Shown: positions 6,242 through 15,260, counted from the stretch's first letter. The stretch is 41,022 nucleotides of DNA from CAYJFK01 sp964369475 (GCA_964369475.1 CAYJFK010000014.1:1-41022); one strand, 5' to 3'. Translations and numbers: made by a program. The notes: generated from the letters alone by a model not told the origin.

Positions 6242-8824
6242 TTACGGATTTTCCGCTCTCCTCATGACCATCTCTTGCCACTCGCTTCTCGTTATGAGCA
6301 CCTGCCTTGGCTTGCTTCCGTCGGGTGGGCCTACAATGCCCCTTTGTTCCATCTCGTCTACAAGGCGAGCCGCCCTTGCGTAGCCGAGCTTTAGTCTGCG
6401 CTGGAGCATGGAGGCAGAGGCATTGCCGCTCTCTACAACAAAGTCGACGGCCGGCATAAACATCTCGTCTTCGGCATCAGCGCCGCCCATATCTGCGCCC
6501 TTCTTGCCCTTTTCGGTCTTTTTGCTTTCTTCTTCTATCTTAACCATTACATCGTTGTCGTAAGCGGACTCGTGTCCTTGCGCTTTTATTGCCTCGACTA
6601 TTGCTTCTACTTCCTTGTCGACGACAAGACAACCCTGTATTCTAAGCGGCTTTGGAGCGCCCATCGGGTAGTAGAGCATGTCGCCCTTGCCTATTAACTT
6701 TTCTGCGCCTGCCGCATCGAGTATTGTGCGGCTGTCTATCTGCGAGGAGACGGCAAAGGCAATACGAGAGGGGATATTTGCCTTGATTGTACCTGTGATA
6801 ACATTTACCGTCGGCCTCTGTGTTGCAATGACAAGATGCATACCTGCCGCACGTGCCATCTGTGCAAGGCGCATGATGGAGTCCTCGACTTCGCCGGGGG
6901 CTACCATCATAAGGTCGGCAAGCTCGTCTATTATAATGACAATTCTCGGTAGTGCCGTTACTTCGTCGTCGCCCGGGGCGAGGAGGTTGTAGCCCGTTAT
7001 GTCCTTAACGCCCTTTTCGGCAAACATGTTGTAGCGCTTTAGCATCTCGCCGACAGCCCACGACAGAGCACCTGCCGCCTTGCGTGGATCGGTAACGACG
7101 GGGATTAGTAGGTGCGGTATGCCGTTGTAACCGCCAAGTTCCACCACCTTTGGGTCGACCATTATTAGGCGGAGCTCCTCGGGCGAGGATTTGTATAGCA
7201 GCGATATTAGGAGCGAGTTTATACAGACCGACTTACCTGCACCTGTCGCACCTGCAATTAGCACGTGGGGCATCTTTGCAATGTCGCCAACAACAGGGGC
7301 GCCTGCAATGTCCTTGCCTATCGCAAAGGATAGGGGGCTCTTTGCCGTTCTGAATGCCGCCGACTCTATAACGGATCGCAGATATACGGTCGATACATTT
7401 TTATTGGGCACTTCTATGCCTATCGCCGCTTTGCCGGGGATTGGGGCTTCTATTCTAACACCCATTGCGGCGAGTGAGAGTGCAAGATCGTCCGACAGAT
7501 TTGTTATCTTGCTTATTTTAACACCTGCGGCAGGGGCGAGTTCGTACCTTGTTACGGTAGGGCCTTGCGATGCGCCGAGCAGTGTTGCCTCCACTCCGAA
7601 GGAGCGAAGCGTTTCTATTATTTTAACGGAGTTTAGCTTAACTTCTGTATCTGTCGCCGCCCTGCCTGTGTTGACATCGGGGGCGAGTAGCGATATTGGC
7701 GGCACTCGGTAAACATAGGGTGCGCCTTCGCCGATGCTCTCTGCCGCTTTGGCGACTTCGGCTATTTCTATGTCTATCTCGGCCTTGCTCATCTCGATCT
7801 TCTCGGGGTTCTCTGCCACCATGCCCTGCTCGGGTTGTGGTTCTTTGTGGGTGTGAACGGTAAACTCGGGAGGGATCGGCAGTGCCGAGGTCTCGGGCAG
7901 TATTGCCGTTTTTGGAGTGGGAATTGGGGTCGGTGTCGGTTGCGGTGACGCACTTTCGGTGGGAGTTTGTGTTGTATCGTCTATATCTATGTCGATTTTC
8001 TTGTTGCGCTTGCCGAAAAATCCACCTGCCTTAGCAGGCTTTTCGGCCACTGTCGGCAAAAGAGCAGGCTCGGGCGAAACTGTGGGAGCAGGCTCTGGGG
8101 GTGTCTCTTTTGTCGTCTCTTTTTTAGAGGGCTTTTCGGAGGGTTTAGCCTTTTCGGGCTTTCTCATCTCAGGGAATAGCGAGCGGAGCAGTTTTTCTAT
8201 TGTCATGTTGGAGAGCACGACAAGGCAGAGCAGTGCCGATGCTATGTAGATAAGAACAACTCCTACCGTTTGGAATAGCGGCATTAATACCTCTGTCAGC
8301 TTGCCGCCTATAACGCCGCCTGAAATCAAAAGAGTGTGCCCTTGCTCGTATAGTGCTGGTAAGCCCTCGACCTCGGGGGCAAAGAGGGCAAGAAAACCCG
8401 AAAGCGTTATAACGAGAACGACCGCCGCCGCCTTGCGTGCCGCATAGGACTTACTGCGCTTGCCAAATGCATTAATAAAGCCTGAGTATATAAGGGCTAA
8501 CGGCACAAGAATACCTGCCGTGCCAAAGATCCCCATAACGCCCTTTCTTGCAAACTCGCCGACAACACCTGTAAGCTGACTGTCGAAAAGTGCGCTTACA
8601 ATAGATATGCCGATAAATATGCCGACAAGCAGTTGCAAAATTGCCGTCGATGCTCTGGAAAATTCCGCCTTAATTCTGCTTTCCTCTGCCTTTGCCGCCT
8701 TTGTTGCGGCAGAGGTGCTTGTTTTTTTTGTACTGTTCTTTGAAGAACTCTTGGAAGTGCTACTTGAACTGCCGTTTTTCGCAGAACTCTTTGTTCCACC
8801 ATTTTTGTTTGAACCGGTTGCCAC
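6242..8824 (-). CDS. spoIIIE: DNA translocase SpoIIIE/FtsK
   Basis: An 860-residue septal DNA pump. A Ser/Lys/Thr-rich N-terminus precedes about four membrane segments (roughly residues 60-215), then a Pro/Thr/Glu-rich linker, the RecA-like motor with Walker A GATGAGKS near residue 530 and Walker B IVIIIDELADL near 630, and the C-terminal gamma winged helix (about 795-860) that reads orienting sequences. I place the start at GTG 8824, because GGAGG lies 7 nt upstream. The ATG at 8857 in the same frame has no ribosome binding site and lies in a small GGCGG/CCGCC hairpin. In spore formers this protein moves the chromosome into the forespore. Confidence 0.95.
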   Translation of the reverse strand: MATGSNKNGGTKSSAKNGSSSSTSKSSSKNSTKKTSTSAATKAAKAEESRIKAEFSRASTAILQLLVGIFIGISIVSALFDSQLTGVVGEFARKGVMGIFGTAGILVPLALIYSGFINAFGKRSKSYAARKAAAVVLVITLSGFLALFAPEVEGLPALYEQGHTLLISGGVIGGKLTEVLMPLFQTVGVVLIYIASALLCLVVLSNMTIEKLLRSLFPEMRKPEKAKPSEKPSKKETTKETPPEPAPTVSPEPALLPTVAEKPAKAGGFFGKRNKKIDIDIDDTTQTPTESASPQPTPTPIPTPKTAILPETSALPIPPEFTVHTHKEPQPEQGMVAENPEKIEMSKAEIDIEIAEVAKAAESIGEGAPYVYRVPPISLLAPDVNTGRAATDTEVKLNSVKIIETLRSFGVEATLLGASQGPTVTRYELAPAAGVKISKITNLSDDLALSLAAMGVRIEAPIPGKAAIGIEVPNKNVSTVYLRSVIESAAFRTAKSPLSFAIGKDIAGAPVVGDIAKMPHVLIAGATGAGKSVCINSLLISLLYKSSPEELRLIMVDPKVVELGGYNGIPHLLIPVVTDPRKAAGALSWAVGEMLKRYNMFAEKGVKDITGYNLLAPGDDEVTALPRIVIIIDELADLMMVAPGEVEDSIMRLAQMARAAGMHLVIATQRPTVNVITGTIKANIPSRIAFAVSSQIDSRTILDAAGAEKLIGKGDMLYYPMGAPKPLRIQGCLVVDKEVEAIVEAIKAQGHESAYDNDVMVKIEEESKKTEKGKKGADMGGADAEDEMFMPAVDFVVESGNASASMLQRRLKLGYARAARLVDEMEQRGIVGPPDGSKPRQVLITRSEWQEMVMRRAENP

Positions 8825-8934
8825 TGTTATTCCTCCGTAAGGCGGAATGTCCGCCATTTTTTTAAATTAATCTTTTGTGACTATAAAAAAGCCCTCGTGC
8901 CATGCCGCATCGTGCCGTGTCATTAATGAAGTGC

Positions 8935-8960
8935 ATTTCTACATATTATATAGTAGAAAT
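8935..8960. promoter_or_regulatory. Inverted repeat upstream of spoIIIE
   Basis: The arms ATTTCTAC (8935-8942) and GTAGAAAT (8953-8960) flank a 10-bp A+T core holding a minus-strand TATAAT-like box. It sits about 115 bp before the spoIIIE start and could be promoter plus operator. Confidence 0.35.
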
Positions 8961-9004
8961 AAATTTGTTTTTGCAAAAACCTGAATGCGCAAAGAAAAAA
9001 CTTC

Positions 9005-9167
9005 TCAGACTGGAGAAAAACCTAAAATCAAGCCCCTTCGGAAGGAGGGGGAGCGGCGAGGGGGCACCATCAGGGTGCCCTCTGGCGTTAAATTCCCGCC
9101 CCGAGGGCGTCAAAATCAGCTTTAGCTGATTTCTCAGCTTGGAGAAAACGCTTTTTCTCCAAGCTGA
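9005..9167 (+). repeat. 163-bp palindrome-ended repeat, copy 1
   Basis: Runs from TCAG to CTGA, with left end TCAGACTGGAGAAAA inverted at the right end (one base inserted or changed). It contains internal stems: CCTTCGGAAGG, a 9-bp stem around GGGGGCACC/GGTGCCC, AAATCAGC/GCTGATTT, and a terminal hairpin of about 16 bp per arm at 9134-9167. It is over 90% identical by eye to copies at 22155 and 30982. It lies 33 bp beyond the uppP 3' end and is flanked by AAAACTTCT on both sides (8997-9005 and 9167-9175). No plausible coding frame. Confidence 0.88.
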
Positions 9168-9199
9168 AAACTTCTTATATTATTGCGAAATGATACGAC

Positions 9200-10033
9200 C
9201 TATCCCATGAAAAAGCTAAAATAAATTATCGAGGCCGTGCCGACAACAAAGCAGTATTGCGAGAACATATAGAATTTATCGCTCTGTACAAGCTTGCGAA
9301 CGGTAAATATACAAAGCCAGCCCGTTATTGCCGCCGCCGCCATGCCGAAGAAATACGGTGTCATGTCCTCGGGCAGCGTGTTTGTGCTTATAACTTCGTA
9401 CAGTTCGAGCAGTCCTGCTGCAAGGGTGGCAGGGAGCGATATTATAAAGGAATATTTTACCGCCAAATCCTTTTTAAAGCCTGCCGCAAGCCCTGCTGTT
9501 ATTGTAGAGCCCGAACGTGAAATGCCCGGGATTATTGCAAAGAGCTGTGAAAAGCCAACTATTAACGAATGTTTTAGCGTTATCCCCTTCATGCCGACCG
9601 TTTGGTCTCCTATGCGCTTGGAGAGTTGGAGTATAAACCCTGTTACTATAAGTGCTCCGCCTACAAAGACAGGATTTGAAAAAAGGCTCTCTATGCCGTC
9701 TCTAAAGGGAAGGACTAAGAATAGCGGAAGTAGAGAAATTATCATCATATATAGATAGTTTCTATATGGGGATTTTCTGGTTTTGAATAGTTTTCCCGTG
9801 AATAGCTCTCCGATTGCCGAGAAAAGTTCTATTATAAGCCTTAGAATATCCCGCCAAAATGCAATAACTATTGCAAAGAATGTGCCCAAATGGAGCAGTA
9901 CCCCAAAAAATAAATCGCTCTGCCCTTCGCCTATAAGTGCAGATACAATTACAAGATGCCCAGAACTTGATATGGGCAAGAACTCCGCCGCCCCTTGGAC
10001 TATGCCGAGGATAATGGCATTTAAGACCGTCAC
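9200..10033 (-). CDS. uppP: Undecaprenyl-diphosphate phosphatase (BacA/UppP family)
   Basis: A 277-residue, multi-pass membrane enzyme that dephosphorylates undecaprenyl pyrophosphate to recycle the lipid carrier for cell-wall synthesis; overexpression of this family gives bacitracin resistance. The two signature loops are present: QGAAEFLPISSSGHL near residue 14-28 with the catalytic Glu, and PGISRSGST near 168-176 with the catalytic Arg. Length and spacing are standard. The start is GTG 10033 with AAGGAGG upstream, and a consensus promoter lies about 40 nt further upstream. It is monocistronic; repeat copy 1 lies between it and spoIIIE. Confidence 0.96.
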   Translation of the reverse strand: MTVLNAIILGIVQGAAEFLPISSSGHLVIVSALIGEGQSDLFFGVLLHLGTFFAIVIAFWRDILRLIIELFSAIGELFTGKLFKTRKSPYRNYLYMMIISLLPLFLVLPFRDGIESLFSNPVFVGGALIVTGFILQLSKRIGDQTVGMKGITLKHSLIVGFSQLFAIIPGISRSGSTITAGLAAGFKKDLAVKYSFIISLPATLAAGLLELYEVISTNTLPEDMTPYFFGMAAAAITGWLCIFTVRKLVQSDKFYMFSQYCFVVGTASIIYFSFFMG

Positions 10034-10072
10034 CTGATCTCCTCCTTTTGATGCTATAATTATGACATTAAG

Positions 10073-10101
10073 ATTATATCACATAGTTTACGCTTTTTCA
10101 A
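10073..10101 (-). promoter_or_regulatory. Sigma-A promoter of uppP
   Basis: Minus-strand TTGAAA (10096-10101), 17-bp spacer, perfect TATAAT (10073-10078), about 40 nt before the GTG start. Confidence 0.75.
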
Positions 10102-10410
10102 TTTCTTCCAATAATAATGTAGCGAGCCTTATGTGATATGCAATACTATTTAAGATATGCGTGAAAAACCCCCTTTATATTTTAAATATATGTATAAATT
10201 ATTATCGAAATACAATGGAACAATTCTGGATTTATATTAAAATTTTAGAAATACGACATTAGTTAGCCTGCTTGAACTAAAATTGTTAAATAGTTAACCG
10301 AAAATAGAGGAATTTTGAGTTAATATTGTACATAATGTCGCATAATTGTGGATAAATTATAATAAAATTCACAAATTTTTCATTTTGTTAATAAAAAATT
10401 CAATTTTTAG
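10102..10410. other. A+T-rich intergenic stretch without gene
   Basis: About 310 bp of strongly A+T-rich sequence between the divergent uppP and symporter promoters. I see no open frame with a ribosome binding site, no riboswitch core and no tRNA. The only notable item is a spaced dyad, TTAGTT ... AACTAA, near 10259-10280. Confidence 0.6.
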
Positions 10411-10439
10411 TTGCAAATTAAGACGTAATGTTGTAAAAT
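10411..10439 (+). promoter_or_regulatory. Promoter of the first AGCS symporter
   Basis: TTGCAA (10411-10416), 17-bp spacer, TAAAAT (10434-10439). The same TTGCAA-17-TAAAAT arrangement recurs before the second paralogue at a nearly equal distance, which supports both. The leader is about 135 nt and contains an 8-bp stem, CTTGTAAT (10473-10480) with ATTACAAG (10515-10522). Confidence 0.65.
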
Positions 10440-10579
10440 ATTAATTGTAGATGGCCTGTATATAAAAAATATCTTGTAATGTGGTATATGCATGAGCGAA
10501 TAATAATAGATTATATTACAAGGGCAACGCATAAGATACATGGAGCATCACACAAAAATTTTAAGGGGGAAAAACTGTT

Positions 10580-12028
10580 ATGATGGAATTTGTCGGAACC
10601 TTAAATGGTCTCCTGTGGGGAACCCCACTACTGGCAACTGTTCTTGTCTGTGGCGCATTCTACACCTTGGCATCGGGATTCTTCTCGTTTACTTACTTTG
10701 GCCATATGTTAAAAAACACATTTGGTACACTACTTAAGAAGGACGATTCGAAAGAAAAGGGCGAGGGTCAAATCTCGGCTTTCGAAGCTGTGGCAGTTGC
10801 AATCGGCGGCGCGGTTGGCGTTGGTAACATCGGTGGTGTTTCGACAGCTATCGCAACAGGCGGCCCCGGCGCTATCTTCTGGGTCTGGCTATGGGCACTT
10901 TTTGGCATGACCGTAAAGACAGCAGAGGTTTCGCTTGCTTGTTACTTCCGTAATAAGGACGAAAAGGGCAACTACTTTGGCGGACCTACATTCTACATGG
11001 AAAAAGCTATGGGTAAAGAAATGAAGATGGGCTTCTGGCCAATATTCGCCTTTATCTTCGGCGTCGGTATATTCTCGGGTAGTATCTCGGGTGCTCAGAC
11101 ATTTACAATTGCTGAGTCGCTAAATACTGCTTTTGGCATTCCCATGATGCCTTTTGCTATTGTTTATTCGATAGCTATCGGCGTTGTTATCTGGAAGGGC
11201 GTTACTTCGGTTGCTGCTTTTGCTTCCAAGATAGTTCCTCTAATGTGTCTTGCATACCTACTTGGCGGACTTGTTATTGTTGGTGTTAACCTATCGACAA
11301 TTCCTTCCGTTTTCTCAATGATCTTCACAAACGCATTCACAGGTACAGCTGCTATCGGTGGATTTGCAGGCGTTGCTTTTGCTCAAGTTGTTAGAACCGG
11401 TGTTGCCCGTTCTATCTACTCGAACGAAGCGGGCTGGGGCTCCTCGCCTATGGCTCACGCATCGGCAAACACACCTCACCCGATCCGTCAGGGTCTATGG
11501 GGCTCCTTCGAAGTTTTTGTCGACACAATTCTTGTTTGTACAATAACAGCTCTTGCTATCCTTTGTGCAGGCGATTCGACAGTTTGGTACAGCGGTATTT
11601 CGGGTGCCTCGCTTGCTATCGAAGCATTTAGCGTAACATTCGGATTTGTTGGTGAAGCATTTATCGCTCTTGCTGTTTTCCTATTCGGTATGACAACAAC
11701 AACAGGTTGGTTCCTATACTACGAAGTTCTTCTTCGTCACCTATTCAAGAACAACCTAAAGATGAAGGATACAGTTATCGCTATCTACAAGCCCATCTAC
11801 GTACTACCCGGCCTAATCAATGTTTACATAGCTGTAACAGGCGGCCTTGGCCCGGAATTCATGTGGCTACTTGCAGATACACTAAACGCCATCCCAACAT
11901 TTGTTAACTGCGTAGTTCTACTAATAATCAACAAGTTCTTCTTAATGCTACTAAAAGACTACAAGGCTCGTTACCTAGGCAAGGGTACGGTTGATCCGAA
12001 CTTCCAGGTATTCTACGATGCTCCGTAA
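10580..12028 (+). CDS. Sodium:alanine/glycine symporter (AGCS family), paralogue 1
   Basis: A 482-residue secondary transporter taking up small neutral amino acids with sodium. It has about 11 membrane segments and the family's conserved blocks: GGAVGVGNIGGVSTA near residue 76, SIYSNEAGWGSSP near 280 and TTTTGWFLYYE near 370. The second ATG, one codon later, could also start translation. The ribosome binding site AAGGGGG and the next bases are the same as in the downstream paralogue. The gene has its own promoter and is closed by a strong hairpin, so the two paralogues are separate units. By eye the two proteins are about 85% identical. The exact substrate is inferred from family only. Confidence 0.94.
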   Translation: MMEFVGTLNGLLWGTPLLATVLVCGAFYTLASGFFSFTYFGHMLKNTFGTLLKKDDSKEKGEGQISAFEAVAVAIGGAVGVGNIGGVSTAIATGGPGAIFWVWLWALFGMTVKTAEVSLACYFRNKDEKGNYFGGPTFYMEKAMGKEMKMGFWPIFAFIFGVGIFSGSISGAQTFTIAESLNTAFGIPMMPFAIVYSIAIGVVIWKGVTSVAAFASKIVPLMCLAYLLGGLVIVGVNLSTIPSVFSMIFTNAFTGTAAIGGFAGVAFAQVVRTGVARSIYSNEAGWGSSPMAHASANTPHPIRQGLWGSFEVFVDTILVCTITALAILCAGDSTVWYSGISGASLAIEAFSVTFGFVGEAFIALAVFLFGMTTTTGWFLYYEVLLRHLFKNNLKMKDTVIAIYKPIYVLPGLINVYIAVTGGLGPEFMWLLADTLNAIPTFVNCVVLLIINKFFLMLLKDYKARYLGKGTVDPNFQVFYDAP

Positions 12029-12076
12029 GCTTTAAAAAGTTAAACTTTTGAGTGGCTTAAAAAACTGAAAACTTAC

Positions 12077-12113
12077 AAATTATGCCGTGGCTGATAAAGC
12101 CACGGCATAATTT
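12077..12113 (+). terminator. Terminator after AGCS paralogue 1
   Basis: 16-bp perfect arms (12077-12092 and 12098-12113, core GCCGTGGCT) with a 5-nt loop. The 3' arm ends in TTT. It separates the two symporter genes. Confidence 0.85.
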
Positions 12114-12257
12114 ATGTAAATATTTAAAAATACAAACAAATCTAAGTAGATAACTTTTTTTAACTTTTGCAATATTAATTATGTACAAAATATTAACAAT
12201 TTATGACTACAATTTTAATAAGAAATGTGACAAAAATATGTTATTGTTTAAATTTAC
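12114..12257. other. A+T-rich spacer between the two symporter genes
   Basis: Part of the 393-bp gap between the paralogues. No open frame with a ribosome binding site and no structured RNA is recognisable here; the promoter of the second gene follows. Confidence 0.55.
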
Positions 12258-12286
12258 TTGCAATCTATAAGTTTTCTTGCTAAAAT
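12258..12286 (+). promoter_or_regulatory. Promoter of the second AGCS symporter
   Basis: TTGCAA (12258-12263), 17-bp spacer, TAAAAT (12281-12286), about 135 nt before the ATG. It matches the hexamers and spacing of the first paralogue's promoter although the spacer and leader sequences have diverged. Confidence 0.65.
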
Positions 12287-12421
12287 ATGCAATATCGCAC
12301 GGAAAGAATGGGGAATTGGTTAATTATTATACAATCTTAGTTAAGCTTCACCTTTTTTTCTGAGTAAAGACCTACTTTAAAAAAGTGGGGAAACATATTT
12401 TTTATAGGGGGAAAAACTATC

Positions 12422-13870
12422 ATGATGGAATTCGTACAAACCCTGAGTGGCATCCTATGGGGTACACCGCTTCTTGCAACAGTTCTTTTTAGTGGACTTT
12501 TCTACACGCTAATCTCTCGCTTCTTCTCGTTCGCCTACTTCGGCCATATGCTCAAAAACACACTTGGCACTCTTCTAAAGAAGGACGATTCGAAGGAAAA
12601 GGGCGAAGGCAAGATTTCGCCATTCGAAGCTGTTGCAGTTGCAATCGGCGGTGCGGTTGGTGTTGGTAACATCGGCGGTGTATCGACAGCTATCGCAACA
12701 GGCGGCCCTGGTGCTATATTCTGGATTTGGCTATGGGCGATATTCGGCATGACAATTAAGACAGCCGAGGTTGCACTTGCTGTTTACTTCCGTAATAAGG
12801 ACGAGAACGGCAACTACTTTGGTGGTCCTACATACTATATGGCTAAAGCTATGGGCAAAGAAATGAAGATGGGCTTCTGGCCAATCCTTGCTGTTATCTT
12901 TGGTATCGGTCTATTCGCAAGTAGCCTTTCGGGTGCACAGACATTTACAATTGCAGAGTCTCTAAACACTGCTTTTGGCGTTCCAATGATGCCCTTTACG
13001 ATTGCTTACTCGCTATTTATCGGCGTTGTAATCTGGAGAGGTGTTACTTCTATCGCAGCATTCGCATCTAAAATAGTTCCTCTAATGTGCCTACTATACC
13101 TTGTAGGTGGTCTATTCATCATCGTTATGAACATTTCGACAATTCCAAGCGTTATCGGCATGATCTTCACACACGCATTCACAGGTACAGCTGCTATCGG
13201 CGGTTTTGCCGGCGCAGCTTTCGCAGAAGTTATTAGAACAGGTATCGCTCGTTCTATCTACTCGAACGAAGCAGGTTGGGGTTCTTCGCCTCATGCTCAC
13301 GCATCGGCTAACACACCTCACCCAATCCGTCAGGGTCTATGGGGCTCCTTCGAAGTTTTTGTCGACACAATTCTTGTTTGTACAATAACAGCTCTTGCTA
13401 TCCTTTGCGCAGGCGGTGGTACAGTTTGGCACAGCGGTATTTCCGGTGCTTCTCTTGCTATCGAAGCATTTAGCGTAACATTTGGATTTGCAGGTCAGGC
13501 ATTTATCGCTATTGCTGTTTTCCTATTCGGTATGACGACGACGACAGGTTGGTTCTTATACTACGAAGTTCTTCTGCGTCACCTATTCACAAAGAACCCC
13601 AAGCTAAAGGATACAGTTATTGCTATCTGGAAGCCTGTATATGTTATCCCAGGTCTAATCAACGTTTACATCGCCGTAACAGGCGGCCTTGGACCGGAGT
13701 TCATGTGGCTTGTTGCTGATACGATCAATGCTATCCCAACATTCATCAACTGCTTTGTTCTTATCATCATCCACAAGTTCTTCCTAATCCTACTAAACGA
13801 CTACAAGGCTCGTTACCTTGGTAAGGGTACAGTTGATCCCAACTTCAAGGTATTCTACGACGCAGAATAA
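12422..13870 (+). CDS. Sodium:alanine/glycine symporter (AGCS family), paralogue 2
   Basis: A 482-residue transporter, the same length as its upstream neighbour and about 85% identical by eye, with the same signature blocks. Differences cluster in membrane helices (for example VSLACYF versus VALAVYF), which could shift substrate preference. An 83-bp stretch (13325-13407) is identical at every base, including synonymous positions, to 11483-11565, while the rest carries many silent differences; this suggests gene conversion after tandem duplication. The start MMEF and the GGGGG site are conserved. It has its own promoter and terminator. Confidence 0.94.
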   Translation: MMEFVQTLSGILWGTPLLATVLFSGLFYTLISRFFSFAYFGHMLKNTLGTLLKKDDSKEKGEGKISPFEAVAVAIGGAVGVGNIGGVSTAIATGGPGAIFWIWLWAIFGMTIKTAEVALAVYFRNKDENGNYFGGPTYYMAKAMGKEMKMGFWPILAVIFGIGLFASSLSGAQTFTIAESLNTAFGVPMMPFTIAYSLFIGVVIWRGVTSIAAFASKIVPLMCLLYLVGGLFIIVMNISTIPSVIGMIFTHAFTGTAAIGGFAGAAFAEVIRTGIARSIYSNEAGWGSSPHAHASANTPHPIRQGLWGSFEVFVDTILVCTITALAILCAGGGTVWHSGISGASLAIEAFSVTFGFAGQAFIAIAVFLFGMTTTTGWFLYYEVLLRHLFTKNPKLKDTVIAIWKPVYVIPGLINVYIAVTGGLGPEFMWLVADTINAIPTFINCFVLIIIHKFFLILLNDYKARYLGKGTVDPNFKVFYDAE

Positions 13871-13883
13871 TTCTTTAAAACTG

Positions 13884-13914
13884 CCGCCACGACAAATTGT
13901 CGTGGCGGTTTTTT
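13884..13914 (+). terminator. Terminator after AGCS paralogue 2
   Basis: Arms CCGCCACGACAA (13884-13895) and TTGTCGTGGCGG (13897-13908), followed by TTTTTT: a strong intrinsic terminator. Confidence 0.92.
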
Positions 13915-13935
13915 GTTATTTACCTTGTGCCTATT

Positions 13936-13959
13936 TTGGAGAAGATAATCTTTCTCCAA
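13936..13959 (-). terminator. Hairpin after ypeB, resembling the right end of the 163-bp repeat
   Basis: Arms TTGGAGAA (13936-13943) and TTCTCCAA (13952-13959). It serves as the likely terminator of the minus-strand ypeB gene. The sequence TTTCTCCAAGTTGA at its end matches the repeat's end TTTCTCCAAGCTGA except for one base, so it may be a decayed or solo end. Confidence 0.55.
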
Positions 13960-13981
13960 GTTGAGCTATCGACTTTTAGTA

Positions 13982-15232
13982 TCAGTCTATGTGTTTGCCG
14001 TCGTCGCCTTCAAACAGTCTTGATAATGAGAGCTCACCGCCGTGGGTTGAGTCGATATAGTAGAGGTAGTTTCTGTCGCCGCTGTTAATGGCAAGCTCTA
14101 TTGCGTGCTTTTCTATGCCGCCGTCACTTTCAATTACAGCATAGCGTGACGAGCTCAATGTGTGATCTGTCGGGGTGTAAGCCGAAAGGTCGTCCAAAGT
14201 AAGGGTGGGGGAGGTGGCAAGCCTTGTTTCGGTGTGCGACATGTGGTATTCCGTCGCATCAAAGCCGACAATGTCGCCGCCATCGAGGGCAACTTGTATT
14301 GTGATTTGGTCGGGGTAGTACAACGTTTCGTTCTCCTCGTAGCAAAGCGTAACGCTCGTAATGCCGGAGGCTGTGCGGTGCTCGGTCTCGACCATGCCTA
14401 AAAAGCCCTTAGACTCGGCAAAAAGTGCGGCATTTTCTCGTGCTGTTTCGGGGGTCGTTGTCATGGCGGAAAGTGCTCTGCCATTAGACATGCGCACGAC
14501 CTTGCCGCCGACAGTCGATATGTCTATTGCGACATCGCCCATATTAAAACTGTAAACGGGGAGCGAACCGCCCCAAATGTCGCCTCCTGTAAGCTCGGAG
14601 GGTGTAACCCCTAAAAAATCGGCCGCAATAGCCTTTGCTTGCTCGGCAGTGACCTCGGGCAGGCCGTATATTCCCTCGTAAACAGGGGGAGATAGCATAT
14701 GTGCGCTCGATGCGCCGTCGTAGTAAATGTCGGTATATGTCGCTATGCTGTTAACGTGGTTTATGGCATTTTCCCCTACCGCCGTCTCGCTTTGGGTAAG
14801 CGATGCAACGGCAAGTTCTGTCACCCTTAGTAGCTCTGTCATGTTCTCCTTTGCCCCATCGGGCAGACTGCCTGTGCGAGCGACCTCCTCGGCAAGAGAG
14901 GCGGCATAGTCGCCCGATTGCATTATATATTTAGAAAAATTATACACATCATCTGTCTGCTCTAACATGTCAAAAGATGCCTTTGCCGCCGCAGTAGCCG
15001 CCACAATATCGGTAGCGGCCGCTGTAAAGGAGGTCGGGTCGGACATAACAAGTCCTTCGTGCAATGCCGCCTCCATAACCTCAAGACTTCGTGTAATGGT
15101 GCTTACCGCCGTGATATTTCGACCTTGTTCAATTCTTTCAAGATAATCAATATCCTCTCGTAAGCTCGAATGCATCCCCGACACGAGCAGTAATATTGTC
15201 AGCGCAAGTGTGAATATTAAAAGTGCTTTCAT
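13982..15232 (-). CDS. ypeB: Germination protein YpeB-like
   Basis: A 416-residue protein with an N-terminal membrane anchor (about residues 3-20), a helical N-terminal domain, and C-terminal PepSY-like repeats. The segments VTAEQAKAIAADFLG near 200 and ALDGGDIVGFDATEY near 345 match the YpeB pattern seen in Bacillus, where YpeB stabilises and localises the spore cortex hydrolase SleB in the forespore membrane. It is slightly shorter than the roughly 450-residue B. subtilis protein. No sleB lies next to it, unlike in Bacillus. The ATG at 15232 has GGAGG at a good distance, and a sigma-G-like promoter lies about 30 nt upstream. It is evidence that the organism forms endospores. Confidence 0.85.
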   Translation of the reverse strand: MKALLIFTLALTILLLVSGMHSSLREDIDYLERIEQGRNITAVSTITRSLEVMEAALHEGLVMSDPTSFTAAATDIVAATAAAKASFDMLEQTDDVYNFSKYIMQSGDYAASLAEEVARTGSLPDGAKENMTELLRVTELAVASLTQSETAVGENAINHVNSIATYTDIYYDGASSAHMLSPPVYEGIYGLPEVTAEQAKAIAADFLGVTPSELTGGDIWGGSLPVYSFNMGDVAIDISTVGGKVVRMSNGRALSAMTTTPETARENAALFAESKGFLGMVETEHRTASGITSVTLCYEENETLYYPDQITIQVALDGGDIVGFDATEYHMSHTETRLATSPTLTLDDLSAYTPTDHTLSSSRYAVIESDGGIEKHAIELAINSGDRNYLYYIDSTHGGELSLSRLFEGDDGKHID

Positions 15233-15260
15233 GCTACCTCCAAGTAGTTGATTTTACCTT

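Noticed and set aside
6180..6281. Longer N-terminus for the asparaginase, overlapping spoIIIE
   Set aside because: Added residues do not match the family and there is a better site before ATG 6179.
8825..8857. ATG start for spoIIIE at 8857
   Set aside because: No ribosome binding site; GGAGG is placed exactly for GTG 8824, and the extra 11 codons overlap a small hairpin.
10259..10280. TTAGTT-N10-AACTAA dyad as an iron-regulator operator
   Set aside because: It is over 100 bp from the symporter promoter and the DNA is A+T-rich; no link to iron genes here.
10440..10579. Glycine riboswitch before the first AGCS symporter
   Set aside because: Such riboswitches often precede this family, but I find neither of the paired aptamer cores in either leader.
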